A stretch of 54,469 nt of DNA from Gammaproteobacteria bacterium (GCA_022340645.1 JAJDNP010000008.1:1-54469); one strand, 5' to 3'; shown: positions 45,069-54,467, counted from the stretch's first letter. Program-made: numbers and translations. The notes: generated from the sequence alone by a model not told the origin.

Positions 45069-45084
45069 ACACAATATATTGTGC
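45069..45084 (+). promoter_or_regulatory. NrdR box upstream of nrdA
   Basis: ACACAATATATTGTGC closely fits the NrdR consensus (ACAC-N-A-ATAT-N-TTGTGT style palindrome). A weaker second match, ACACTCTATAGTATCG, lies at 45103-45118. Tandem NrdR boxes are the rule upstream of ribonucleotide reductase operons. Confidence 0.6.
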
Positions 45085-45170
45085 TTGACATCATATCTGA
45101 CCACACTCTATAGTATCGGCCACAAAATCAGTACCATAATAATAAAACTGGAAACATACACGGGAAGGCA

Positions 45171-48077
45171 ATGCAGACAAATACACCACATCAAAATCCA
45201 TCAGCCATTCAATCCTCAGGCAAAAAACCGGGCATTACTGCTGCATCGTCCGATACAGGCAGTATCGCCGCAACCGCGCCAGGCAAATTCCGCGTTATCA
45301 GACGCAATGGCAAGGTCACCGCATTTAACAGTGAAAAAATCTCGGTTGCGATGACAAAAGCTTTCCTGGCGGTAGAAGGCGGCAACGCCGCGGCCAGCAG
45401 CCGGATACATGAAGCGGTAGAAGACCTGACAGCACAGGTAACCAGTGCATTAACCCGCCGTATTCCTGATGGCGGCACTTTCCACATTGAAGATATTCAG
45501 GACCAGGTTGAACTTGCGCTGATGCGTGCCGGTTACCAGAAAATCTCGCGTGCTTATGTGATTTATCGTGAGGAACACGCCCGCGCCCGCGCCCTGGAAC
45601 AGACGGCAGATCAGGAAAAAAATGCGGTATCTGAGCAAACCCGCAGCATCAATGTCACGCTGGAAGATGGCGGCATCCAGCCACTGGATTACAAACGTTT
45701 GCATGCCATTGTCAGCGAAGCCTGTGAAGGTCTAACGGGTGTTGATGCCGAGGCCATTTTAAAGGATACCGAACGCAACCTGTTTGATGGTGTACCGGAT
45801 AAAGACGTATCACGCATGCTGGTGATGAGTGCGCGCACCCTGGTCGAAAAGCAGCCTGATTACGGTTACGCAGCATCACGTTTATTGCTCGATGATTTAC
45901 GCACCGAAGCACTCAGCTTTGTCTACAACAAGCCCTGCAGAGCAACCCAGGCAGAGATGGCAACACAGTATGCCGGTTATTTTTCCGAGTACATAAAGCG
46001 CGCTGTTGAGCTGGAATTGCTTGACCCCCGGCTGGGCGAATACAATCTTGAATACCTCGGCAAACAACTGGATGCTTCTCGCGATCACCAGTTTACCTAC
46101 CTGGGTTTACAAACCCTGTATGATCGTTACTTCATTCATTCTGAAAAAATACGTTTTGAATTACCGCAGGCATTTTTCATGCGCGTTGCCATGGGCCTGG
46201 CAATCAATGAAATCAACCGTGAAAAGCGCACTGTCGAGTTTTACCGACTGTTATCTTCTTTTGACTTCATGAGTTCAACGCCAACGCTGTTTAACTCCGG
46301 CACATTGCGTCCCCAGCTTTCCAGCTGTTACCTGACAACGGTGCCTGACCATCTGGATGGAATTTTTAGCGCGATCAGGGATGATGCCCTGCTCTCCAAA
46401 TATGCCGGCGGCCTGGGCAATGACTGGACCCGTGTTCGCGGTATGGGCGCACACATAAAGGGCACCAATGGTAAATCCCAGGGCGTTGTACCTTTCCTCA
46501 AGGTGGCAAACGATACTGCCGTCGCCGTTAACCAGGGCGGCAAGCGCAAAGGCGCTATGTGCGCCTACCTGGAAACCTGGCATATTGACATTGAAGAGTT
46601 CCTCGACCTGCGCAAAAACACCGGGGATGACCGTCGCCGCACCCACGACATGAACACCGCCAACTGGATACCTGACCTGTTCATGAAGCGTGTTGCCGAA
46701 GACAAAGAGTGGACACTGTTCAGCCCGAATGAAACGCCTGATCTGCATGAGCTGTGCGGTAAAAAATTCGAAAAAGCCTATAGCGCTTATGAAGAAAAAG
46801 CGGCCAATGGCGAAATACGCGTTTACAAGACCATCAAGGCTGCAACATTGTGGCGTAAGATGCTTAGCATGTTATTTGAAACAGGCCATCCGTGGATTAC
46901 CTTTAAAGATCCCTGCAACCTGCGTTACAGTAATCAGCACGTCGGCGTGGTGCATAGTTCAAACCTGTGCACGGAAATTATGCTGCACACCAATGACCTG
47001 GAAATTGCGGTATGTAACCTGGGCTCGGTCAACCTGCCTGCTCATATCAACGAAAACGGGCTGGACACGGAGAAGCTGGAACGCACCATCAACACTGCCA
47101 TGCGTATGCTGGACAATGTAATTGACTACAACTTCTACAGCGTTCCGGCGGCACGTGAATCAAACCTGCGCCATCGCCCCGTTGGCATGGGCATGATGGG
47201 ATTCCAGGACGCACTGTACAAGCGACGTATCCCTTATGCCTCCGAACAGGCTGTCGAGTTTGCCGACCGCACCATGGAGGCCATCAGTTATTATGCCATT
47301 AAAGCATCCACGGATCTGGCTGAAGAACGCGGACGTTATTCCTCATTTTCCGGATCACTGTGGAGCAGAGGTATACTACCGATAGATTCTATCGACTACC
47401 TCGCTGAAGGGCGCGGCAATTACCTGGAAATCGACCGCAGCTATACCTTCGACTGGGACTCACTGCGCGAACGTATACAGAAAGTCGGCATGCGCAACTC
47501 CAATACCATGGCAATTGCACCTACCGCGACCATTTCTAATATCTGCGGTGTCAGCCAGTCAATCGAACCTACCTACCAGAATCTGTTCGTTAAATCTAAC
47601 CTGTCAGGTGAGTTTACCGTGGTTAACCCCTACCTGGTTAAGGACTTGCGCGAGCGCAGACTGTGGGACGAAGTCATGACAAATGACCTCAAATACTATG
47701 ATGGCAGTGTCCAGCATATTGATCGGGTTCCTGAAGACCTGAAAGCGCAGTATCAAACTGCATTTGAAATTGATCCGCGCTGGCTGGTAGAAGCTGCCTC
47801 CCGCCGCCAGAAATGGATTGACCAGGGCCAGTCGTTAAACCTGTACATGTCCGAGCCCAGCGGCCAGAAGCTTGATGCGCTGTATAAACTTGCCTGGATA
47901 CGCGGTCTCAAAACCACCTATTATTTACGCTCCATGGGTGCCACCCATGTTGAGAAATCAACCATGGATGCAAAACGCGGCAGTTCACTCAATGCAGTGC
48001 AAAACACAGGTGCCGCGGCTTCAGAACCGCCAAAAGCATGTTCAATTCTGGATCCTGACTGCGAAGCCTGTCAGTAA
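45171..48077 (+). CDS. nrdA: Class Ia ribonucleoside-diphosphate reductase, alpha subunit
   Basis: 968 residues, longer than the 761 of E. coli because of an N-terminal extension and a second cone-like region. An ATP-cone (about 40-140, VIRRNGKVTAFNSEKISVAM) gives allosteric control. Active-site residues are LSSCYLTTV (redox Cys), SNLCTEI (radical Cys with flanking Asn and Glu) and AVCNLGSVNL (second redox Cys). TTYYLRSMGATH holds the Tyr pair of the radical path. The Cys-rich tail (CSILDPDCEACQ) shuttles electrons from thioredoxin or glutaredoxin. It reduces NDPs to dNDPs with NrdB. GGGAAGG precedes the ATG. Confidence 0.95.
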   Translation: MQTNTPHQNPSAIQSSGKKPGITAASSDTGSIAATAPGKFRVIRRNGKVTAFNSEKISVAMTKAFLAVEGGNAAASSRIHEAVEDLTAQVTSALTRRIPDGGTFHIEDIQDQVELALMRAGYQKISRAYVIYREEHARARALEQTADQEKNAVSEQTRSINVTLEDGGIQPLDYKRLHAIVSEACEGLTGVDAEAILKDTERNLFDGVPDKDVSRMLVMSARTLVEKQPDYGYAASRLLLDDLRTEALSFVYNKPCRATQAEMATQYAGYFSEYIKRAVELELLDPRLGEYNLEYLGKQLDASRDHQFTYLGLQTLYDRYFIHSEKIRFELPQAFFMRVAMGLAINEINREKRTVEFYRLLSSFDFMSSTPTLFNSGTLRPQLSSCYLTTVPDHLDGIFSAIRDDALLSKYAGGLGNDWTRVRGMGAHIKGTNGKSQGVVPFLKVANDTAVAVNQGGKRKGAMCAYLETWHIDIEEFLDLRKNTGDDRRRTHDMNTANWIPDLFMKRVAEDKEWTLFSPNETPDLHELCGKKFEKAYSAYEEKAANGEIRVYKTIKAATLWRKMLSMLFETGHPWITFKDPCNLRYSNQHVGVVHSSNLCTEIMLHTNDLEIAVCNLGSVNLPAHINENGLDTEKLERTINTAMRMLDNVIDYNFYSVPAARESNLRHRPVGMGMMGFQDALYKRRIPYASEQAVEFADRTMEAISYYAIKASTDLAEERGRYSSFSGSLWSRGILPIDSIDYLAEGRGNYLEIDRSYTFDWDSLRERIQKVGMRNSNTMAIAPTATISNICGVSQSIEPTYQNLFVKSNLSGEFTVVNPYLVKDLRERRLWDEVMTNDLKYYDGSVQHIDRVPEDLKAQYQTAFEIDPRWLVEAASRRQKWIDQGQSLNLYMSEPSGQKLDALYKLAWIRGLKTTYYLRSMGATHVEKSTMDAKRGSSLNAVQNTGAAASEPPKACSILDPDCEACQ

Positions 48078-48133
48078 TGATATTTATCAAACATTGTAAA
48101 TAATAAAAAACGTTATACCGAGGTAATAATAAA

Positions 48134-49492
48134 ATGCTTGATTCCTGGAATGATCCATTTGCGCAATTTGCAAATAAGACAAATACAAAAACCAGAACGA
48201 CCGCTAACGATGTCATCAATAAACAAAGCCTGAAAAAGCCTGCAGCACGAACAGCAGCAAAACGGAAAACAACCGGTATAAATGAAACAGAGGCACCAGC
48301 TGTGAAAGCTCGAGCACCTCGTGCGGGTGATGGCATTGTTTCCAACGAACAGCTCATGACAACCGCTGGCGCAGCACCACAGGTTAATCCATTTATCGAT
48401 CCGCTAGAATCTAACGACAAGGTTAACGACATTGACTTAAGCGGCACCGGCCTGGAAGAAATTAAAATAGGCGCCTCGCGCATCCAGGTTGATGATAAAA
48501 AAATCATTAACTGCCGTGCAGACCTGAATCAGCTGGTACCTTTTAAATATGACTGGGCATGGCAAAAATATCTGGATGGCTGTGCCAATCACTGGATGCC
48601 GCAGGAAATCAACATGACTGCCGATCTCGCGCTGTGGCGTGACCCGAACGGCCTGACTGAAGATGAGCGCACTGTCATCAAACGCAACCTTGGTTTCTTT
48701 GCCAGTGCCGATTCGCTGGTTGCCAACAATTTGGTACTGGCTGTCTACCGGCACATTACCAACCCGGAATGTCGTCAGTATTTGTTGCGCCAGGCATTTG
48801 AAGAAGCGGTGCATACGCATGCATATCAGTATTGCGTGGAATCACTGGGTCTGGATGAAGGTGAGATATTTAATATGTATCGCGAACTGCCCGCGGTTGC
48901 ACGCAAGGCGGAATGGGCGCTGCCCTTCACGCAGCATCTTGCCAACCCGCACTTCCATACCGGCACAGCGGAAAACGATCAGAAACTGCTTCGTGAGTTA
49001 ATCGCTTTCTATGTTGTGTTTGAAGGTATATTCTTCTATGTTGGTTTCACCCAGATTCTGTCCATGGGGCGACGTAACAAGATGACCGGTGTTGCCGAGC
49101 AGTTTCAGTACATTCTGCGCGACGAGTCCATGCACATGAACTTTGGTATTGATGTTATCAATCAAATCAAAATTGAAAACCCGCACTTGTGGACAGCGGA
49201 ATTCCAGAAGGAAATGGTTACACTTATTCGCGAAGCGGTTGATATTGAAACACAATATGCACGTGACACCATGCCGCGTGGTATACTTGGTTTAAATGCG
49301 CCTATGTTTGAAGAATACCTGCAGTTTATTGCAAACCGCCGCTGCTCGCAAATTGGCTTACCCGAGCAGTATTCCGGTGTCAGCAATCCTTTCCCATGGA
49401 TGTCGGAAGTGCTGGATCTTAAAAAAGAGAAAAACTTTTTTGAAACCCGCGTCACCGAATATCAGACTGGCGGCGCTTTAAACTGGGATTGA
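48134..49492 (+). CDS. nrdB: Class Ia ribonucleoside-diphosphate reductase, beta subunit
   Basis: 452 residues. The diiron ligands and tyrosyl-radical site appear as SADSLVANN (Asp), [13 protein letters not shown] (E-x2-H-x3-Y spacing with Tyr retained), [10 protein letters not shown] (Glu) and RDESMHMNF (Glu and His). The first 100 residues are a Lys/Arg/Thr/Ala-rich, probably disordered extension not found in E. coli NrdB. It generates the radical used by NrdA. GAGGT precedes the ATG; nrdA ends 56 bp upstream. Confidence 0.95.
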   Translation: MLDSWNDPFAQFANKTNTKTRTTANDVINKQSLKKPAARTAAKRKTTGINETEAPAVKARAPRAGDGIVSNEQLMTTAGAAPQVNPFIDPLESNDKVNDIDLSGTGLEEIKIGASRIQVDDKKIINCRADLNQLVPFKYDWAWQKYLDGCANHWMPQEINMTADLALWRDPNGLTEDERTVIKRNLGFFASADSLVANNLVLAVYRHITNPECRQYLLRQAFEEAVHTHAYQYCVESLGLDEGEIFNMYRELPAVARKAEWALPFTQHLANPHFHTGTAENDQKLLRELIAFYVVFEGIFFYVGFTQILSMGRRNKMTGVAEQFQYILRDESMHMNFGIDVINQIKIENPHLWTAEFQKEMVTLIREAVDIETQYARDTMPRGILGLNAPMFEEYLQFIANRRCSQIGLPEQYSGVSNPFPWMSEVLDLKKEKNFFETRVTEYQTGGALNWD

Positions 49493-49539
49493 TTAAAAGC
49501 AGGGAAATAAAAACAAGCCTTGGAGGCAGAATACTAACT

Positions 49540-49568
49540 AAAGGCGATGTCTAAACATCGCCTTTTTT
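49540..49568 (+). terminator. Rho-independent terminator of nrdAB
   Basis: AAAGGCGATG-TCTAAA-CATCGCCTTT, then a run of Ts; perfect 10-bp stem 47 bases after the nrdB stop. Confidence 0.93.
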
Positions 49569-49624
49569 ATTTTATTATCGATAAAAACTTGCATTTTTTA
49601 AATTAGAGAAATAGTCTAGCTGAC

Positions 49625-50029
49625 ATGCTTGAATTTATTTTTTTCAATAAAAAAACCTGTTCTTTATTTGAAAATTTCGCCTCATCCGAAGGAATTAATC
49701 CTATAATAAATTCTGAAGACGGCTGTTTCATGGCGCAACTTCCAGAAGATTCAGACGAAGCTATTCTTGAAAAGCTCGAAGATTACTACGATGAACTGGT
49801 GGACATGGACAGGGAACTTGCTGAGGAACAGCATAACTCATCAGACGACATTCATACTGCCGGTATAACCATACAACTTAAAGACGGTCGAAATGTTTAT
49901 GCCAGTGTATCGCCGGAATTACTAAGCAGAGTGATGCAGAGTATCAATGCAGAAGAATTAAATACTATCGTGTGCGCTATTGTCGATGCAGTGGAAAACC
50001 CCGACGAGCGGAGCTTATGCCAGCGATAA
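49625..50029 (+). CDS. Acidic protein of unknown function, 134 residues
   Basis: Begins MLEFIFFNKKTCSLFENFA, contains a strongly acidic middle (EDSDEAILEKLEDYYDELVDMDRELAEEQ) and a beta-rich TIQLKDGRNVYASVSPELLSRV, ending in a helix (AEELNTIVCAIVDAVE). Cytoplasmic by composition. No family recognised. It follows the nrdAB terminator and has its own start without a strong ribosome-binding site. Confidence 0.6.
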   Translation: MLEFIFFNKKTCSLFENFASSEGINPIINSEDGCFMAQLPEDSDEAILEKLEDYYDELVDMDRELAEEQHNSSDDIHTAGITIQLKDGRNVYASVSPELLSRVMQSINAEELNTIVCAIVDAVENPDERSLCQR

Positions 50030-50075
50030 CATGACCAGCACTTGTAAACATAACCCACTTGTTGCGGAGTATTGA

Positions 50076-50210
50076 ATGAAAGTTTGCAACACCTGTAAGA
50101 GTAAAAAACATTGTTCTGAGTTGCCGGGCATCTGCCTGAAACTTCCCTATGTCCTTGCCGCCTCTGTCGTCGTCATGGTAGTGGTTCTGCTGTTTAACAG
50201 TACACTCTAA
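50076..50210 (+). CDS. Small Cys-containing membrane protein, 44 residues
   Basis: MKVCNTCKSKKHCSELPGIC carries four cysteines (CxxC, then C and C), followed by KLPYVLAASVVVMVVVLLFN, a single membrane helix. GGAG lies 7 bases before the ATG. The Cys cluster could bind a metal. It lies 46 bp after the acidic protein and may be in its operon. Unrecognised. Confidence 0.65.
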   Translation: MKVCNTCKSKKHCSELPGICLKLPYVLAASVVVMVVVLLFNSTL

Positions 50211-50245
50211 CAGCAGCATCTATTATTCTATAAGTAATTAACCGT

Positions 50246-51025
50246 TTATTTTTTCAATATAAGCTCTATCGCTTTCGCCGCTGCTGCAAAACCAAAACTG
50301 CCAGTCACCATCACTGACGAACCGTAACCAAAGCTGCAGTCCAGCGACAAACCAGCTACACCAGGTTTCTGAAAACCCACCTTGCCGTTTTTATCAGGAT
50401 AACGCTGCTGTTCAGTAGAATACACACAGGGCACAGCAAAACTTCGCTTAAGATTACGAGAAAAATTGTAAACCTGCCGCAAGGTCAGACGCACGGATGC
50501 AGCCAAAGGATCATTCCATGTCCGCGACAGGTCTTTTACTTCAATCAGTGCAGGATCAAGCAGGCCGCCGGCGCCGCCCGTTGTCACCACGGGAATTTTA
50601 TTCCGTTTGCAAAAATAAATAATAAGCGCTTTGTACCTGATGCGGTCAATGGCATCGATAACGCAATCAAACGGCTGCAAAGCAGCAGGCAGCAATAAAT
50701 CGAAAACATTATCATTATTAAGATACTGTTGTGTCGTGTACACCTGGCACTCGGGATTAATATCCAGTACCCGCTGCTTCATCACCTCGGTTTTCATTTC
50801 ACCGATGGTTGATTCCATGGTATGGCACTGACGATTCACATTGCTACGGGAAATCTGATCGCCGTCAATCAGGCTCAACCGCCGGACACCGGAGCGGGCC
50901 AGCGCCTCGACTGCCCAGGAGCCAACACCGCCGATGCCGACGACACAAATATGAGACTGCTGGATTTTTTGAAGTTGCTCATCGCCATAGAGACGGCCAA
51001 GCGAACCAAAACGTTCTTCATTCAT
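50246..51025 (-). CDS. tcdA: tRNA threonylcarbamoyladenosine dehydratase
   Basis: 259 residues, ThiF/E1-like. The ATP-binding glycine motif is VVGIGGVGSWAVEALARSG (about residue 28), and LSLIDGDQISRSNVNRQ follows with the Asp/Arg/Asn set that adenylates the substrate. VIDAIDRIRYKALII and TTGGAGGLLDPALIEV are typical of TcdA (CsdL). It cyclises t6A37 to ct6A in ANN-decoding tRNAs. Divergent from rimO; a 7-bp repeat lies between. Confidence 0.9.
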   Translation of the reverse strand: MNEERFGSLGRLYGDEQLQKIQQSHICVVGIGGVGSWAVEALARSGVRRLSLIDGDQISRSNVNRQCHTMESTIGEMKTEVMKQRVLDINPECQVYTTQQYLNNDNVFDLLLPAALQPFDCVIDAIDRIRYKALIIYFCKRNKIPVVTTGGAGGLLDPALIEVKDLSRTWNDPLAASVRLTLRQVYNFSRNLKRSFAVPCVYSTEQQRYPDKNGKVGFQKPGVAGLSLDCSFGYGSSVMVTGSFGFAAAAKAIELILKK

Positions 51026-51031
51026 TAATTA

Positions 51032-51066
51032 GTCTTTGGTCTCTGGTCTTTGGTCTTTGGTCTTTT
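51032..51066. repeat. Five-unit heptamer tandem repeat (GTCTTTG)
   Basis: GTCTTTG, GTCTCTG, GTCTTTG, GTCTTTG and GTCTTTT in direct succession between tcdA and rimO. An inverted partner (GACTAAAGACC) follows at about 51081-51091. Confidence 0.85.
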
Positions 51067-51135
51067 GACAAATGACCACCGACTAAAGACCTGTTTTTAA
51101 GATAAAATATCATCTTTTACAAACACAGGCCTTAC

Positions 51136-52494
51136 ATGTCTATAAATGCTACAAATAAACCGGGAAGCGTCGGTTTCGTCAGTCTTGGCTGTCCCAAAGC
51201 CACGGTAGACTCGGAACATATTCTCACACAACTTCGTGCAGAAGGTTATGAAATTTCACCCAGTTATGCAGGTGCCGATCTGGTAGTGGTGAATACCTGC
51301 GGATTTATCGATGCTGCAATTGAAGAATCGCTGGACGCTATCGGCGAAGCACTTGATGAAAACGGCAGGGTTATCGTTACCGGCTGTCTCGGGGCAAAAG
51401 GGGATATCGTCAAGCAGGCCTATCCCAGGGTGCTGGCGGTAACCGGCCCGCATGCCACTGACGAAGTCATGAAGGCCATTCACCAACACCTGCCTGCCCA
51501 ACACGACCCGTTCATAGACCTGGTACCACCACAGGGTATCCGGCTCACCCCGGGACATTATGCTTACCTGAAAATATCCGAAGGCTGTAATCATCATTGC
51601 ACCTTCTGCATTATTCCTTCTTTAAGAGGCAGCCTTGTCAGCCGACCGGTCAATGATGTGTTAGCCGAAGCGGAGCGCCTGGCAGCCGCTGGCGTTAAAG
51701 AACTTTTGATTGTTTCACAGGACACCAGTGCCTATGGCGTGGATGTCAAATACAGAACCGGGTTTTACAACGGCATGCCGGTAAAAACCCGCATGACCGA
51801 GCTGTGTGAAGCCTTAAGCCAGTTTGGACTCTGGCTGCGTCTGCATTACGTCTATCCCTATCCGCATGTCAGCGAAATCATTCCACTGATGGCTGAAGGT
51901 AAAATCCTGCCTTACCTGGATGTGCCGTTTCAGCATGCCAGCGCGAAAATATTAAAAGCCATGAAACGTCCGGCGTCTTCTGAAAATACCATGCAGCGCA
52001 TCAATGAATGGCGCGAGATCTGCCCGGACATCACCATACGCAGCACCTTTATTGCCGGTTTTCCCGGCGAAACGGAAGAGGATTTTCAGCTGCTGCTCGA
52101 TTTTCTGGATGAAGCACAACTCGACCGCGTCGGCTGTTTTGCCTATTCTGATGTCGAAGGCGCCAAAGCCAATGATTTTGACGGCAAGGTGCCGGAAGAA
52201 GTTAAACAGCAACGTGTTGCACGATTCATGGAGAAACAGGCGGATATCAGTGCCCGCAAATTAAAACACAACATCGGCAAAACCCGAGATGTCATCATCG
52301 ACGAAATTGATGCTGCAGAAAACCTCATTATCGCCCGCACATCATCAGACGCACCTGACATCGATGGCCTGGTATACATTGAAATGCCCGGCAACGAAGC
52401 TGAGCGTGATCGCTACCAGGCGGGCGATATTATACAGGTGACAATCACCGCTACTGACGAGTATGATATGCACGCAGAAATCAGTGAACAGTAA
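51136..52494 (+). CDS. rimO: Ribosomal protein S12 methylthiotransferase
   Basis: 452 residues. The N-terminal MTTase domain ([38 protein letters not shown]) binds one Fe-S cluster. The radical-SAM motif is [12 protein letters not shown] (CxxxCxxC, about residue 155). The C-terminal TRAM domain follows ([19 protein letters not shown]). It adds a methylthio group to Asp of ribosomal protein S12. The stop codon lies inside a heptamer repeat array. Confidence 0.95.
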   Translation: MSINATNKPGSVGFVSLGCPKATVDSEHILTQLRAEGYEISPSYAGADLVVVNTCGFIDAAIEESLDAIGEALDENGRVIVTGCLGAKGDIVKQAYPRVLAVTGPHATDEVMKAIHQHLPAQHDPFIDLVPPQGIRLTPGHYAYLKISEGCNHHCTFCIIPSLRGSLVSRPVNDVLAEAERLAAAGVKELLIVSQDTSAYGVDVKYRTGFYNGMPVKTRMTELCEALSQFGLWLRLHYVYPYPHVSEIIPLMAEGKILPYLDVPFQHASAKILKAMKRPASSENTMQRINEWREICPDITIRSTFIAGFPGETEEDFQLLLDFLDEAQLDRVGCFAYSDVEGAKANDFDGKVPEEVKQQRVARFMEKQADISARKLKHNIGKTRDVIIDEIDAAENLIIARTSSDAPDIDGLVYIEMPGNEAERDRYQAGDIIQVTITATDEYDMHAEISEQ

Positions 52495-52537
52495 ACAGTA
52501 AACAGTAAACAGTAAACAGTAAACAGTAAACAGTTTA
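52482..52537. repeat. Eight-unit heptamer tandem repeat (CAGTAAA)
   Basis: Six exact CAGTAAA units (52489-52530) flanked by CAGTGAA and CAGTTTA. The first exact unit contains the rimO stop codon. A second short 7-bp array (TATTCAC/TATTAAC) lies at about 52612-52636, before the next gene. Confidence 0.92.
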
Positions 52538-52643
52538 AACTCTGCTATATTCTCCTGATAATACACAACTCCAACACAAAAATACCTGCCACTTTTTTAT
52601 TATACTATACCCTATTCACTATTAACTATTCACTGTCTTTTAA

Positions 52644-53345
52644 ATGAACGATCCCATCACGCTCTCCTCAGCCTTTTTACTTGGCTTTTTTAGTACCCTG
52701 CACTGCATCGGCATGTGTGGCGGTATCATTGGCGCCTTAAGCCTTAGTCTGCCGCTTGAAATACGGGCCAGTAAACCAAAGCTGTTTACATTTGTACTGT
52801 CATACAACTTTGGACGGCTTATCAGCTACAGCCTCGCCGGTTTGATTGCCGGTGCAATCGGCACCAGCGCATTACAGTCTGCTGGCTTCGAACAGGGACA
52901 TGCCATCTTAAGATTTATCGGGGTGTTTATGATGGCCGCCATTGGCTTATACCTGACCGGCTGGCTGCCTCAGCTTGCCAGCGTTGAAAAGATCGGCGTC
53001 CCGGTATGGAAACGCCTGGAACCCATCGGCAGAAAACTGGTGCCCATCGCTTCAATTCCAAAAGCAGTGGCATATGGCCTGATCTGGGGCTGGCTGCCCT
53101 GCGGCCTGGTTTATTTTGTGCTTATCTGGGCACTGACCGCTGGCGATGCGATTCATGGCGCGCTCACCATGCTGATTTTTGGTTTAGGTACACTGCCAAC
53201 GCTGATTACCGCCGGCTTTATGACTTCATGGATCACCCGCTTTGCACATTCAACACGTGCCAGGCAGGTAGTAGGATTGTTCATCATCGTCATGGCCATT
53301 GGCAGCCTGTTTATTCCAATGGAACATCACCACCATCACCATTAA
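52644..53345 (+). CDS. TauE/SafE (UreH-like) family membrane exporter with natural His6 tail
   Basis: 233 residues, six predicted helices: LSSAFLLGFFSTLHCIGMCGGIIGALS at the start, YNFGRLISYSLAGLIAGAIG, and IWGWLPCGLVYFVLIWAL. The STLHCIGMCGG and WLPCGLVY motifs are typical of the UreH_2/SafE proteins often encoded with cytochrome-oxidase and copper-handling genes. It ends MEHHHHHH followed by the stop, which would face solvent and could bind Cu, Ni or Zn. Probably an inner-membrane metal or sulfur-anion transporter; substrate not readable. The sigma-54 activator gene starts 14 bp downstream. Confidence 0.85.
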   Translation: MNDPITLSSAFLLGFFSTLHCIGMCGGIIGALSLSLPLEIRASKPKLFTFVLSYNFGRLISYSLAGLIAGAIGTSALQSAGFEQGHAILRFIGVFMMAAIGLYLTGWLPQLASVEKIGVPVWKRLEPIGRKLVPIASIPKAVAYGLIWGWLPCGLVYFVLIWALTAGDAIHGALTMLIFGLGTLPTLITAGFMTSWITRFAHSTRARQVVGLFIIVMAIGSLFIPMEHHHHHH

Positions 53346-53359
53346 ACCGTTTCATCGAT

Positions 53360-54328
53360 ATGTTTAACTTTGGTAACAACGATGCATTCAGTTCAATAGT
53401 CGGGCATTCACCGGCTTTAGAATCTGTTATTCGTACCGCACAAATTGTAGCCGCTGCCGATGTGCATATCCTGATTGAAGGTGAAACAGGTACCGGTAAA
53501 GAGCTAATGGCGCACGCACTGCAGAAAAGCAGCAAACGTGCCGATAAGCCTTTCGTGATTATTAACTGCGCTGCCCTGCCGGCGGACCTGGTCGAATCCC
53601 TGTTTTTCGGCCATGAAAAAGGCGCTTTTACCGGTGCCGATGAAAGACGAGACGGTTATGTACAAAAAGCTGCAGGCGGCACACTTTTCCTCGATGAAAT
53701 TGGTGACTTGCCGCTCGCATTACAGGCCAAGTTACTGCGTTTTGTTGAGCATGGTGAATGCCAGCGACTCGGCTCGCATAAAGCTGAAAAAGTTGATGTC
53801 AGGATTTTAGCCGCGACCAACCGTAACCTGATGCAACTGATAAAGGAAGGCAAGTTTCGCCAGGACCTGTTTTACCGTTTAAGTGTTGTCTCATTACGCC
53901 TGCCTACCTTACGTGAACGGCGGCGTGACATACCCGAGCTGGCAGCATATTTCCTGCAAAAAGCCGCCGAGTCTAACCAGAAAGAAGTTTGCAAGCTCAG
54001 TCAGGATGCGCTTAACCAGCTAAAACATTATGCCTGGCCGGGCAATATCCGCGAATTAAAGAATGTTTGTGCCCATGTTTCCGCGCTGCTGCCCGGCGAA
54101 GTGATAACGAAAGAGAACCTGCCACTGGATATTCGCGAAAGCAGGCCATCCAGGCGTTCCGGCTACACCTTGCCTGAAGACGGCATCCATATGGAGTCAC
54201 TTGAAATCGACCTGATAAAACAGGCGCTTCATTACTCGGGCGGTAACAAATCCCAGGCCGCCAAACTGCTCGGGCTCAGCCGCGATGCTTTTTTGTACCG
54301 GCTTAAAAAATATAACCTGCAGGTTTAG
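53360..54328 (+). CDS. Sigma-54-dependent transcriptional activator without receiver domain
   Basis: 322 residues from the ATG at 53360. An AAA+ domain shows Walker A EGETGTGKELMA, the sigma-54 contact loop GAFTGA, Walker B GGTLFLDEIGDL, and the R-finger region FRQDLFYRLSVVSLRLPTLRERRRDI. A C-terminal Fis-type helix-turn-helix follows (GGNKSQAAKLLGLSRDAFLYRLKKY). It drives open-complex formation at sigma-54 promoters by ATP hydrolysis. There is no N-terminal regulatory domain, as in PspF, so activity must be set by another protein or by expression level. The upstream in-frame ORF extends into the exporter gene in another frame and is not used. No ribosome-binding site is evident; coupling to the exporter gene is possible. 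Confidence 0.9.
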   Translation: MFNFGNNDAFSSIVGHSPALESVIRTAQIVAAADVHILIEGETGTGKELMAHALQKSSKRADKPFVIINCAALPADLVESLFFGHEKGAFTGADERRDGYVQKAAGGTLFLDEIGDLPLALQAKLLRFVEHGECQRLGSHKAEKVDVRILAATNRNLMQLIKEGKFRQDLFYRLSVVSLRLPTLRERRRDIPELAAYFLQKAAESNQKEVCKLSQDALNQLKHYAWPGNIRELKNVCAHVSALLPGEVITKENLPLDIRESRPSRRSGYTLPEDGIHMESLEIDLIKQALHYSGGNKSQAAKLLGLSRDAFLYRLKKYNLQV

Positions 54329-54347
54329 CCCGGATATTTCATAGGAA

Positions 54348-54467
54348 TACAGAATTTTGGGTAAATCTCAGCGAGTCAGTTTGGCTGATTAGCCGAAAAG
54401 CATAGCCATAGCTATGGTTACAGGCGAATCGGTCAAAATGGCCGCTGAGATTTTTCCAAAAACTGTA
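54348..54467. repeat. MITE-like element with about 25-bp inverted ends
   Basis: TACAGAATTTTGGGTAAATC.. at the left mirrors ..GATTTTTCCAAAAACTGTA at the right with a few mismatches; both arms end in CTCAGCG/CGCTGAG. The interior holds the core CATAGCCATAGCTATGG (54401-54417), shared with the element at 23349-23594. Noncoding; flanked by TA. Confidence 0.7.

Noticed and set aside
52482-52537. Repeat array as a CRISPR
   Set aside because: Units are 7 bp with no spacers and no cas genes are present.
53322-53345. Hexahistidine tail as vector contamination
   Set aside because: Codons are mixed CAT/CAC, no vector sequence follows, and the native activator gene begins 14 bases later.
53006-53359. 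Long N-terminal extension of the sigma-54 activator
   Set aside because: The extension overlaps the exporter gene in another frame and has no receiver-domain features; the ATG at 53360 begins the recognisable protein.
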